Part shown: positions 31,755-64,000 of the stretch, piece after piece
Layout of the letters: each line of letters opens with the position of its first letter
Numbering within the stretch: position 1 is the first letter of the stretch
From: Rhabdophis nuchalis
Taxonomy: Eukaryota > Chordata > Lepidosauria > Squamata > Natricidae
Reading direction: 5' to 3'
Length of the DNA stretch: 64,000 nucleotides
Assembly (NCBI GenBank): GCA_039707465.1
Contig: CM077645.1
Span: forward strand, 146,626,503-146,690,502
Notes under the pieces: generated by a model
Told to the model about the DNA's origin: nothing
The model's database searches: none
The model's input: the letters and a program-made list of their open reading frames with translations, nothing else
Translations under genes and position numbers: made by a program

Positions 31755-32175
31755 ACAGGAAGTCTTTATTTAATGACAATATTTGGGACAGAAAATTCTA
31801 TCACTAAGCAATGTGGTCATAAAGCACATCAGGTGATCCCACTGCTTTGTGTCAGCAGTTCTAGCAATTCCAGTTGCCATCATGGAGCAAGTCCCACAGT
31901 GCCATGAAGTGTGACATTGTGTGATTGCCATTTGTAACCTTCTGCCAGCTTCCTTATTGACTTTGCTTATCAGAAGCCAGCATGAAATTTGCAAATGTTG
32001 ATGATGTGACCGCAGGATTCTGAGACAATCATAGTTGACAAAAATCCAAATCACATTCACTTGACCATGGTGACACTGTGATGGCCACAACTATGAGGTC
32101 CTATCATATATATGACTCACTCAGTGGCATCGTAACTTCAAATGGTTGCTAAATGAGTTATTGTTAAACTAGGAC
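31755..32175. mobile_element. Degraded GTAGTCCTC-family transposon
   Basis: Blocks such as TTTAATGACAATATTTGGGAC, in part, and ATGGTTGCTAAATGAG near the end match the same family in decayed form. Confidence 0.45.
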
Positions 32176-32847
32176 TATTTATATTTAAATACCGAACCTA
32201 TATAAGTAAATAATCACTACACGGCTAATTGCTGCAGAAAAATATTTGTCAATCCCTGCTCAAAGTGCATTGTTTTTTTTATAATCCAAAGGTGTAAAGG
32301 TGCAGTCCCTGAGGGACAGAATGTGGCCAGAAAAACCAAGGTGCATTTCAGCCCCTTTTAACCTTTTAACCAAAATACCAACTTAGTAACTTCAGCCCTG
32401 TGTAAAAGGTGCAGTATCAATAACCTCAATAACCTCAGCCCAAGGGTGTAAAAGGTGCAGCCCTATCCCTCCCCTGTATTAGCAGGGCAAATGGATCCCG
32501 TTCTTCTATAAGCAGAAAACTTAATTGCCTCTTAAGTGGAAATGGGAAAGAAATGGAGAGGTTTGGCTTTGTTTTGTTAAGAATAAAAACTAGAACTACA
32601 TTGCCAGAAAACAAACGTCCTAGTATTTGTATAAAAATATCATTACATTCATAACTGGCAAATTAATATATTGGATATATTGAGTGGTGTATTCTTATAA
32701 ACACCCTGGTTTGCTATTCCAGGGCTTTTTTTTTAATCCTCAAACACTTTCTATATCTGGAAAATGGTTCACAGCGTAACTCCTCAGTTATCCTGAAATT
32801 TTTCCACTCAGAAAATGCCTACTTCCTCTCTGCCTCTTGCAAGGTCT
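32176..32847. other. Intergenic, nothing recognised
   Basis: Short local duplications of AAGGTGCAG and CCTCAATAACCTCAGCCC near 32300-32460. No gene. Confidence 0.45.
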
Positions 32848-32855
32848 TCCTACGC

Positions 32856-33132
32856 CTGTGATGGCGAACCTATGGCACGCATCCCAGAGGTGGCATGCTG
32901 TGCCCTCTCAGTGGGCACGCGAGCCATCGCCCCAGTTCAGCTCTGCCATGCATGTGCGCACGCCTCCCGTCAAGCTGGTCTTCAGGTCTCTGCTGTGCAT
33001 GCGCATGGGGACACACACATGCATGCGAGGGATGCATGTGCGGGGTGCATGTACAGGGGCCGTGTGTGCATTGCACTTTGGGAGTTCGGGCACGCTTTGG
33101 GCACTTGATCCGGAAAAGGTTAGCCATCCCTG
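32856..33132. mobile_element. hAT MITE (TGATGGCGAACC family)
   Basis: Starts CTGTGATGGCGAACC, ends AAAGGTTAGCCATCCCTG. Flanks TCCTACGC (32848-32855) and TCCTACTC (33133-33140). Confidence 0.88.
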
Positions 33133-33249
33133 TCCTACTCTGTCCTTTTAGAAATTCTAGCATCCATGAAGCTATCTCATCTATGCCTGCCCACATGCAC
33201 TAAAATGTCTTTGTATAGAGATGGGCTTGGACTCTATGGATGTTAGAAC

Positions 33250-33752
33250 TTATTTATTTTATTTATTTTTTATTTTATTAAATTTATACCCCGCCCTTCT
33301 CCAAACGGACCCAGGGCGGCGCACAGGAATGTTAAAATACATACAAAACATATAAAATTTAAAAAAATTATTCTAGTAAAACCCTGCGCTAAAAACCAAA
33401 TTAAAATCCCAATTTAAAACTGTCTAATAGTCAGTAATGGAGGTTACGCTAGGCCGGCTAGATGGAATAGATGTGTCTTCAGACACTTGCGGAAGAGGCG
33501 GAGGTCGGAGATGGTGCGGAGTTCAGGGGGTAAGTCGTTCCAGAGGGCTGGCCCCGCCAGAGAAGGCTCTTCCCCTGGGTGTCTCCAGTTGGCATTGTCC
33601 AGCGGACGGCACCCTGAGGAGGCCCTCTCTGTGGGAGCGTATTGGTCTGAGGGATGTATGGGGCAGGAGGCGGTCTCGCATATAACTAGGCCCCGAGCCA
33701 TGGAGCGCTTTAAAGATGGTCGTCAAAACCTTGAAGCGCACCCGAAAGACCA
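33250..33752 (-). mobile_element. L2 LINE 3' fragment
   Basis: Reverse complement of the L2 3' UTR and C-terminal region (CCCCGCCCTTCTCC, GAGGCCCTCTCTGTGGG, CTTGAAGCGCACCCGAAAG). Confidence 0.88.
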
Positions 33753-33967
33753 CTTGGTATCAGCATCTTTTAAACTTTGGTATACACTTTATCAGAGTAT
33801 ATGATCTTGTAGGGATGCCTCAGTAGAGGCTTTGAGCCATATTTATCCTAATATGAAGGAATTTTCTGGTAGGGAACATAACTGCTATTTATCATTCTTT
33901 ATCCAATTACTGTTTGGTTAAAGCTTTCCAGGTTGCCCAGTTCTCTGTACTATTCTATGTTGTAGAA

Positions 33968-34093
33968 CAGGAGTCTCCAACCTTTGCAACTTTAAGTCTG
34001 AAGGACTTCAGCTCCCAGAAAAGCAAAGCTGGCTGGAGAATTCTGGGAGCTGAAGTCCTTCAGACTTAAAGTTGCAAAGGTTGGAGACCCCTG
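33968..34093. mobile_element. Palindromic hAT MITE (same family as 10277)
   Basis: Starts CAGGAGTCTCCAACC and folds back on itself. Perfect 8-bp duplications TTGTAGAA at 33960-33967 and 34094-34101. Confidence 0.93.
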
Positions 34094-34101
34094 TTGTAGA
34101 A

Positions 34102-34700
34102 AGTCAGCACCCACTCACCCTCCTAGAGAATGAAGTATTTTGGGAAATATTAAATAGGCAGGATAGAATATTTCCCCCAAAGGAGAAATGGGAAAAAAAT
34201 CTTAAGGGAGGCAGAAACCAGCACCTGTCTCCTTGTCCCAAGCAGAGACTAAGGAGGTCAGCTTTTAGAAATGCAGATTTGGTCATCCACGCAGAAAGAC
34301 TGGGTGAGATAGAAACTCCAGATAAACAATTAGGCAAGACAAGATTAGCTCAGACAAACATCCAGGATTTGCATTTCCCCTTTTGCCTATAGCCATGACC
34401 CCTACATGTCTTCATGGAAATCAAAACGGTATAAAAACCAGGCCTGCTCTCAATTCCATTTTGTCAGCTGTCCCAGAACGGCACACTGTGTTCTTGTTGG
34501 TTCTGTTCACCAATAAACAAAACCTTTATTTCCAATCAGCCTCCATTGATTGTTTATTGGTAAACAGAACCAACAGGCGCACAGTGTGCCGTTCTGGGAC
34601 AGCTGACAAAATGGAATTGAGAGCAGGGCGGGTTTTTATACCGTTTTGATTTCCACGGGGTCATCTTTCCTCAAGTCTGAAAATTTGCATTGTTTTCCTT
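34102..34700. mobile_element. LTR-like segment with inverted second copy
   Basis: A TATAAAA at 34430-34436 is followed 76 bp later by AATAAA at 34512-34517, the U3-R-like layout of a retroviral or Gypsy LTR. The second half repeats it inverted. No coding part is present. An ERV origin is inference from layout only. Confidence 0.45.
34415..34655. repeat. Inverted repeat, arms about 106 bp
   Basis: 34415-34520 and 34550-34655 are near-identical reverse complements (for example CAGCTGTCCCAGAACGGCAC facing its complement) around a 29-bp spacer. Confidence 0.9.
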
Positions 34701-34799
34701 TATTTTTAGCTTCCTGTTTTTCATTTTATAACTGCTTTACTTAAAAATAAATAGTTATGACCCTAATAAAGTTTTGGTTTGATCTGACGTTCTAGATCG

Positions 34800-35060
34800 G
34801 AACCTCTGGCGCTTCCGAAGCCGGGACGTGACATCTACGAGGCTTCACGTGTCCAAAGTGACCAGACCCACTGCGGAAGATGCGTGTTTCATAGGCTGGA
34901 GGAGAGCTTCCGTCCTCTTTTGCCACCGCCTAAACTCCGCCCCGAAGGAGAAGGAGGAAGAAAGAGGCGAAGCGGTGCTGTGTGTTTTAGCAAGAAGGGA
35001 TCCCCAACTTTGCGGAGCGCGCACACGTGTGAACCCCGCTTTGGAGGAGAATAGGTAAAA
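34800..35060 (+). promoter_or_regulatory. RIPK1: Candidate RIPK1 GC-rich promoter and non-coding first exon
   Basis: A locally CpG-richer block holds E-box palindromes CACGTG (34846-34851 and 35024-35029) and a CTCCGCCCC GC-box complement (34936-34944). It ends at a donor-like GAATAG|GTAAAA near 35054. No other gene start is seen before the RIPK1 coding exon at 40888. It lies about 150 bp after the LTR-like repeat. Confidence 0.4.
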
Positions 35061-35916
35061 GGGAATCGGGTCGGTTTTCTGGTTCACCCGAAGAAATCGC
35101 GCTTCTGATGTCCCCGCTGCATTTCTTCCTGCTTTTCCCCTGCATTCGCTGGATTACAGGGATTGGAGCCAGGCCGTGGCCTTCCTTTGCTCTTGGGATG
35201 TTAATCACTCGCAATTGATTTCCTTAGGCAATGATGGGGGGCGGGGGGAGGGAGTGGGGGGAAGAAACCTGGAAGGCGGGAAAGTCGAAAATGAAAACGA
35301 AAGCAGCTTGGTTTTCTGGTCGGAGCCTTTAGGCCAGCCCTTCCGCTCAGCTGTAAGTCCGCGCTGTAACCGGGAAGTGTAAGCAGCCTCTTTCCCGTTT
35401 GCAATCTTAAGGCGTTTCTCAGTGCCACTAACTTTTTTAAAACGTCCGGACTTCAACGGGGAAGATGGCTGGGGAACTCTTGCCAGTTGAAATCCATACA
35501 TTTTTTTAAAAAGGTTCGCAGGCAGCCCTTACTTTTTTTTTTTTTTGCCTCTGAAGTTTCTTTTTACCCTTGCTGAGGCCGTGTGTGTCTCTCTGGGTGT
35601 GGGGAAAAAAAGGAACTGAATTGACTTCGCGGATCCGAAAACCAAAATAGGAATAGAAAGAATAAGCAACTTACCATGCCCTTCCGGGCTTGTGGGTTTA
35701 GCTGCAGTCAAAATGACCAGAAACCAGGTGCTTCCAGGAAAGGCTAGAGCGTTATCGCACTCTTCCTTCCTTATGCCTAGACGTTTAAGAGGCATGTGGT
35801 TCCACTATTAACCAAATATGTATTTTTTCACAAGTCTGATAGAGTTTTCCGGTTAAGGAATGATTTTTTTAAAGTGTGGCCAAATGTCTAGGTAGGAAGT
35901 GCCCTCTGAAAACTGA
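35061..35916 (+). other. Putative RIPK1 5' intron, nothing else recognised
   Basis: GC-moderate flank of the candidate promoter, with short homopolymers. No gene or named repeat. Confidence 0.4.
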
Positions 35917-36640
35917 AGGTCCTAAATCAGTGGGAACTTCTATTCTATCTTTTTAAGAACACCAAAAGGGTTTAAATAGAACAGAACAGAACAGAATATT
36001 TTATTGGCCAAGTGCATTTGGACAAACAAGGATTTTGTCTTTTGTGCATATGCTCTCAGTGTACATACAGACTTCAGGCTGTGATTGACTGCAAAGGATT
36101 TGCAACCAAGTATTAAAAAGGGAAAGTTTGATTTATGATTATTATTCTGTCCCATTACTTTTGGTCCCTTAACAAGTGAGAGGTACGTATGCCAACTGTT
36201 GTAACTCCTACACCGTTCACCTGAGTTGGATGTACATGCCCTCAAATTAAAGCTGACAGTCTGCAGTTAAAGCACATTGTTTTTGTTTCATTCCAAATAC
36301 ATTGTGGTGGTGTATAGAGCCAAAAATGTTAGAATTGTGTCGATGTCCCAATATTTCTGGACCTGACTGTATAAAGACAAGATGCATTCATCAAGAATCA
36401 TTGGTCCTAATTTAATCAAGGTCCTAAATCAGTGGGAGCTTCTATTCTACCTTTTTGATTTAAGAACGCCAAAAGGGTTTGAATAGAATAGAATAGAATA
36501 GAATAGAATAGAATATTTTATTAGCCAAGTGTGATTGGACAAACAAGGAATTTGTCTTTTGTGCATATGCTCTCAGTGTACATATAAAGACAAGATACAT
36601 TCGTCAAGAATCATAAGGTACAATACTTAATGATAGTCAT
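35917..36640. repeat. Local tandem duplication of a LINE-type 3' end and its flank
   Basis: GGTCCTAAATCAGTGGGA ... CCAAAAGGGTTT followed by (AGAAC/AGAAT)n and TATTTTATT(G/A)(G/C)CCAAGTG occurs at 35920-36067 and again at 36420-36580. The flank is shared, so this is a duplication of about 500 bp rather than two independent insertions. Confidence 0.7.
36068..36369. mobile_element. Tc1/mariner-like insertion in the first duplicate
   Basis: It ends GGACATCGACAC-complement and GGACCTGACTG, a terminus that I recall from Tc-type elements. It is flanked by TA on both sides (36066-36067 and 36370-36371). Its removal restores GTGTACATATAAAGACAAG, the text of the second duplicate. Confidence 0.7.
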
Positions 36641-37655
36641 AGGGTACAAATAAGCAATCAGGAAACAATATCAATATAAATCGTAAGGATATAAGTAACA
36701 AAGTTACAATCAAAGTTACAGTCATATATAAAATGAATCTGATTTTTATTATTATTAAAAAAATGAAACAAGGTGACAAAGTAAAGTGAAGGTCAAGAGC
36801 AAACACATGAAAATATAACATGTACTCCTATTCAGTTTGACTCTGAGTCACTTCCTTTAGGAAACACTTTTCAGTATGTGCCCAGTGTTCTGTTGGCAAA
36901 TAAGATATACCAGCGTATGATGTCTTCTAAATATCTCCGCTCATATTTGCTCACTGAGAAAGTAACTCTGATATGCTTTTTAATATTTTTGTCATATACT
37001 AAATCAATAAATCTGGACAATTTGTTCATGTCTTACTCCAGAAAGAGGCAATTTGTCCTTGTGTTTGTTGTCTCCTGCCTGGATTTCTGTTATACTCTAG
37101 TGACAGGTTTCCTGATTTTACTCTGTGTGTGCGAGGTTCATGGCTAGAATAGTGCAGGTTTTTCCCCCATCCCTCCTGATACACCCCTCTATCTCTTCTT
37201 TTTGTCAGTCCTTGTATTGGTTGAGTCTCCAAGAGCAATTATTTGATTCATTTAACATTATTTAAAATGTCGGTGCCGAGTTCCGGACCATGTTTATTAA
37301 CGTACCCATTTTTGGGTGTTTTCCCCATACTCTCTGAAGCAACCCCTTCTTGACTTACGTGTGGAGCTTAAAAGTTTTTTAAAAGCTCTCAAGAGATGCC
37401 AGGATGCCCTCTCTACATTCTGTACCATCTCTTCTGAAGCAGGCAGATGTCTTTTAGATCCTCTGCTGGGCAAGAGATGTCTCTGATAGATTGCAAGCTT
37501 TCTACATAAGGGAAAGATCCAAGACTCAATCTTTGTCATCTTTGATAAGACTGAAAAAACAACCTAAGTGTAGACAATTAGAAGATATTTAATTTAATGA
37601 AGAAATTTTATTTAATAAGGCAGTTTCCTCAAAAGGGTAAAAAGTCCATTTAGTT
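36641..37655 (+). other. No recognised content
   Basis: AT-rich sequence. No gene or nameable repeat is supported. Confidence 0.45.
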
Positions 37656-38008
37656 CAGGGGTGTCAAACTCAAGGCCCAGGGGCTGGATCCAGTCCATAG
37701 GGTGCTTAGATCTGGCCTGTGGTCCTGCCCTGGAAACAGCGAAGGATCACCCTGCAGTGTCCCTGCCAGTGAAAAGGGAGCTTGGAAGGGCTGCGCATGG
37801 CCCTCCTCGAGTTCCATTTTCACTGGCAGAAGGCTGCAGGAAGCCATAGTAGCTAAAAACAGAGCCCAGGAGGCCCGTCGTGGCCAAAAACCGAACCTCG
37901 ATAAGTGACATCGAGCTGGCCATGCCCTCCTTGGCCAGGCCATCCCCCCTCACCAGGTCAAACACAACCCTGATGCAGCCCTCAATGAAATCAAGTTTGA
38001 CACCCCTG
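37656..38008. mobile_element. hAT MITE (CAGGGGTGTCAAACTC family)
   Basis: Starts CAGGGGTGTCAAACTCAAGG, ends ATCAAGTTTGACACCCCTG. Flanks ATTTAGTT and ATCTAGTC agree at 6 of 8. Confidence 0.85.
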
Positions 38009-38941
38009 ATCTAGTCTATTATGTAGTGCTTGCAATGGCCAAGGAGATGGTTTTGAGATGCCACGAAAGGAGGCTTTATGCAAGACCACTCTACAACTTT
38101 GGATTCTTCAGCAACTGCTGCTGAGCCTTTGCAGAGCCTTCTTCCAGTTGAGCCAGATTGCTTGCCAGATTGCTTGCTACCATCTTCATGACATATTTTT
38201 AAAAACTGTGGTGCTAAGTTTTTTTTTTTTATTGCTTCCCTTTTCTCCTGATTTTGTTTCTGCTTCTATGAAGTCGTCTAGACTTACTGGACATTGATAC
38301 CTCAAACATGCTGTTCAAAAGGCAACTGGACTTTCTCGATTTTTTTCCTTGAAAATGTTTCACTTCTGATCCGAAAAGTTTAGAACTGAAGAAGCTTTTT
38401 GAATGAGAAATGAAATGTTTGGGCGGGTGGAGGGGGCGGTGGCTAGGAAGTTCAGTTGTCTTTTGAACAGAACGTTTGGGATAACCTGGATGACTGAGGA
38501 TGACTGACCTGGATTACTGAGAATCTTCATAGACATGAACACTGGTGTGTAAATTCATTATAATAATATTTGTCATACCTGGCTAATTTGGAGAGTAGAT
38601 AATCCAGTTTCTACACTGAAAGAAATTGCCCGTCTATTGTCTTTAAATACATAATCAGTTAACCTCTTTAAATTAGGGAATAGACTGCTTATTGCTCTTT
38701 GCATACTTTGGGTAGTAGCTCCCATCAATTCTAGTTTTACCATGGTTAAATTGAGGTCCAAAACATCTAGAGGAAGCCAAAGTATCTACCGCTGATTGAG
38801 ACAGTGAAGGAAATTGAAACTTATTTGGGGGTTTTATTTCCTAAGTATGTACCTTTGAATACTTGGGGTTTTATTTCTGAATATGCGTTAGGTGTGCGGA
38901 AGATGAAGCCATCTTCTGGACTTTTTAGAAGGTTATAAAAA
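38009..38941 (+). other. No recognised content
   Basis: No gene or named repeat is seen. Confidence 0.45.
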
Positions 38942-39985
38942 TACCGTATTTTTCAGAGTTTAAGACGCACCTTTTTTCCTCTAAAAAGAGGCTGAAAATC
39001 TGGGTGCATCTTATACATCGAATACAGCATTTTTTTGCCTCCTGGAACCCCACCCCCTTCACCAAACTGGCTGTGCCTAGCTTTATGGAGGCTTCCAGAG
39101 AGCTCCTGGGGGCTGGGGAGGGCAAAAATTAGCCTCAAACGGGCCGTTTCCCCCTCCCCCAGCCCCCAGCAGCACTATTTAAGCCTCCATAGGGCTATGC
39201 ATGCAATTTATTTGACACAAAAATGGCCCGTTTTCACAATAAATGGGGTGGGTTTTTTGCTCATTTTTGACCCACCCCACCCCCCAGGAGCACTCTGCAA
39301 GCCCCCCCAAGGCTATTCATGCTTTTTATTTGAAAAAAAATCGGCCCCATATTCACGGAGAAATGGGCTGTTTTGGAGGTTTGCTGAGTGTAAAGTCTCT
39401 CCCCCTCCCCCCTCTTTCGGAAGGCTTTTTAACTGTTTCTGTTCCAGCAGAAACAAAGTCTTAAGGTTTGTCAGCGATTTCCTTCTCCAGGACATGGACA
39501 AATACACCTGAAAACATTAGCCTACCTACCTAATATCTCTCTCTCTCTCTTTACCTACCTACTGTATTTCTGTCTCTCTTTCTCTCTCTCTATTCTTCTA
39601 CCTACCTAACTACACACACACTCTCTCTCCCCCTCCCTACCTACTGTATTTCTCTCTCTCTCTTTCTCTATCCACCTACTTACCTACCTACCTACCTACC
39701 TACACACTCTATCTCCCTCCCTACTTACTGTATTTCTCTCTCTCTCTATTTCTCTCTATCCTTCTACCTACCTACCTACCTACCTCTATCTCCCTCCCTG
39801 CCTCCCTCCCAACCTACTGTATTTCTCTCTCTATTTCTCTCTCTCTATCCTTCTACCTACCTACCTACACACACACTTTCTTTCTCCCTCCCAACCTACT
39901 GTATTTCTCTCTCTATTTCTCTCTCTCTCCTTCTACCTTCCTACCTACACACACACTTTCTTTCTCCCTCTCTACTTACTGTATT

Positions 39986-40034
<49 letters not shown>

Positions 40035-40768
40035 CTTCTACCTACCTACCTACACACACTCTCTCTCTCCCTACCTACCTACTGTATTTCTCTCTCTCTT
40101 TCTATTTCTCTCTCTATCCTTCTACCTATCTACACACGCACATTCTCCCCCTACATACCTACTGTATTTCTCTCTCATCCTTCTACTTACCTACCTACAC
40201 ACACTCTCTTCCTCTCCCTTACCTACTGTTTTTCTCTCTCTTTCTATTTCTCTCTCTATCCTTCTACCTACCTACCTACCTACCTACACACACACATTCT
40301 CCCTCTCCCCCTACATACCTACTGTATTTCTCTCTCTCCCCCTTTACCTACCTACCTACACAGACACTCTCTCTCCCCCTTTACCTACCTACCTACACAG
40401 ACACTCTCTCTCCCTACCTACCTACTGTATTTCTCTCTCCCTCTCTATTTCTCTCTCTCTATATCCTTTTACCTACCTACCTACTCTCTCTCTCCCTAGC
40501 TACCTACTGTATTTCTCTCTCCCTATTTCTCTCTCTCTATATCCCTTTACCTACCTACCTACTCTCTCCCTCCCTACCTACCTACTGTATTTCTCTCTCT
40601 TTCTCTCTCTTTCTCTATCCCTTTATCTACCTACCTACCGTATTTCTCTTTCTTTCTCTCCCTCTCTCTCCCTCTACCTACCTACCTACTTTTTTTTGTA
40701 ATTTGCCTCTTCAAAACCTTGGTGCGTCTTATACTCTGGTGCGTCTTATACTCCGAAAAATTCGGTAT
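38942..40768. mobile_element. TA-flanked MITE expanded by an internal minisatellite
   Basis: Ends are ACCGTATTTTTCAGAGTTTA (38942) and TATACTCCGAAAAATTCGG (about 40748-40766), flanked by TA. The interior from 39530 to 40690 is the CTAC/CTCT minisatellite. Related copies lack the expansion. Confidence 0.8.
39530..40690. repeat. CTAC/TCTC/ACAC minisatellite with about 80-100-bp period
   Basis: The motif TACTGTATTTCTCTC recurs about 14 times (for example near 39558, 39642, 39728, 39897, 39978, 40080, 40160, 40320, 40423, 40507, 40585), each followed by TCTC then CTAC then ACAC runs. A short related tract is at 51210-51310. Confidence 0.9.
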
Positions 40769-40887
40769 CTGCTTTGTCCATTAGGAATTGAAGGATGGGT
40801 CATAAAATACCTTCTCTTCTGTATTAACATTTCAGGCATTGGAATTTTTTTGTGTGTGTGAATTAAAGCGCTCTGTGAACTACAACC

Positions 40888-64000
<23,113 letters not shown>

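Noticed and set aside
39530..40690. CRISPR-like or satellite array with regular spacing
   Set aside because: Units are simple-sequence derivatives with no unique spacers, and the genome is eukaryotic.

Overview
This is vertebrate nuclear DNA, almost certainly from a squamate reptile and possibly a snake (the snake call is weak). Two interrupted single-copy genes lie head to tail on the + strand in a background of CR1, L2 and L1 LINEs, tRNA-derived SINEs, many hAT-type MITEs with 8-bp target duplications, and long microsatellites. The gene pair is NQO2 (NRH:quinone reductase 2) followed by RIPK1 (receptor-interacting kinase 1). The same two genes are adjacent on human 6p25, so this looks like conserved synteny.

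Layout. 1-13.8 kb is intergenic and packed with repeats: an hAT element with a huge pyrimidine tract, an RLE-type LINE, an L2 copy with an uninterrupted 546-codon reverse transcriptase frame, a CR1 fragment, SINEs, an hAT nested in another element, and palindromic MITEs. 13.8-23.06 kb is NQO2: six coding exons joining in frame to 232 residues, ending at a TGA and an AATAAA. 23-34.7 kb is intergenic: a nested CR1/L2/MITE stack, an L1, several MITEs and an LTR-like inverted repeat. 34.8-35.06 kb is a GC-rich candidate promoter and first exon of RIPK1. 40.84-64.0 kb holds eleven RIPK1 coding exons (kinase domain, caspase-type site, ubiquitin-site lysine, RHIM). The window ends just where the death domain should begin.

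The most unusual object is in RIPK1 intron 2 (43.8-47.8 kb). It is a cluster of repeat units that contain hammerhead self-cleaving ribozyme motifs. Four motifs have a complete catalytic core, a closed stem II and a tiny stem III, and two more have a lost core. The two subfamilies differ by compensatory base-pair changes in stems I, II and III. Units cut at the predicted cleavage positions are 346 nt (+ strand, after removing a later hAT insertion) and 334 nt (- strand). Each unit carries a tRNA-like A box/B box block directly upstream of the ribozyme and has no internal T4 Pol III terminator. This resembles the retrozymes (hammerhead-bearing small retroelements) described elsewhere, but with a tRNA-type promoter. 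One pair forms a perfect 200-bp inverted repeat with a 31-bp spacer that holds the ribozyme core.

NQO2 is a cytosolic flavoprotein reductase and RIPK1 controls NF-kB signalling, apoptosis and necroptosis; nothing here suggests that they act together beyond synteny. All similarity statements come from reading and memory, with no database search.
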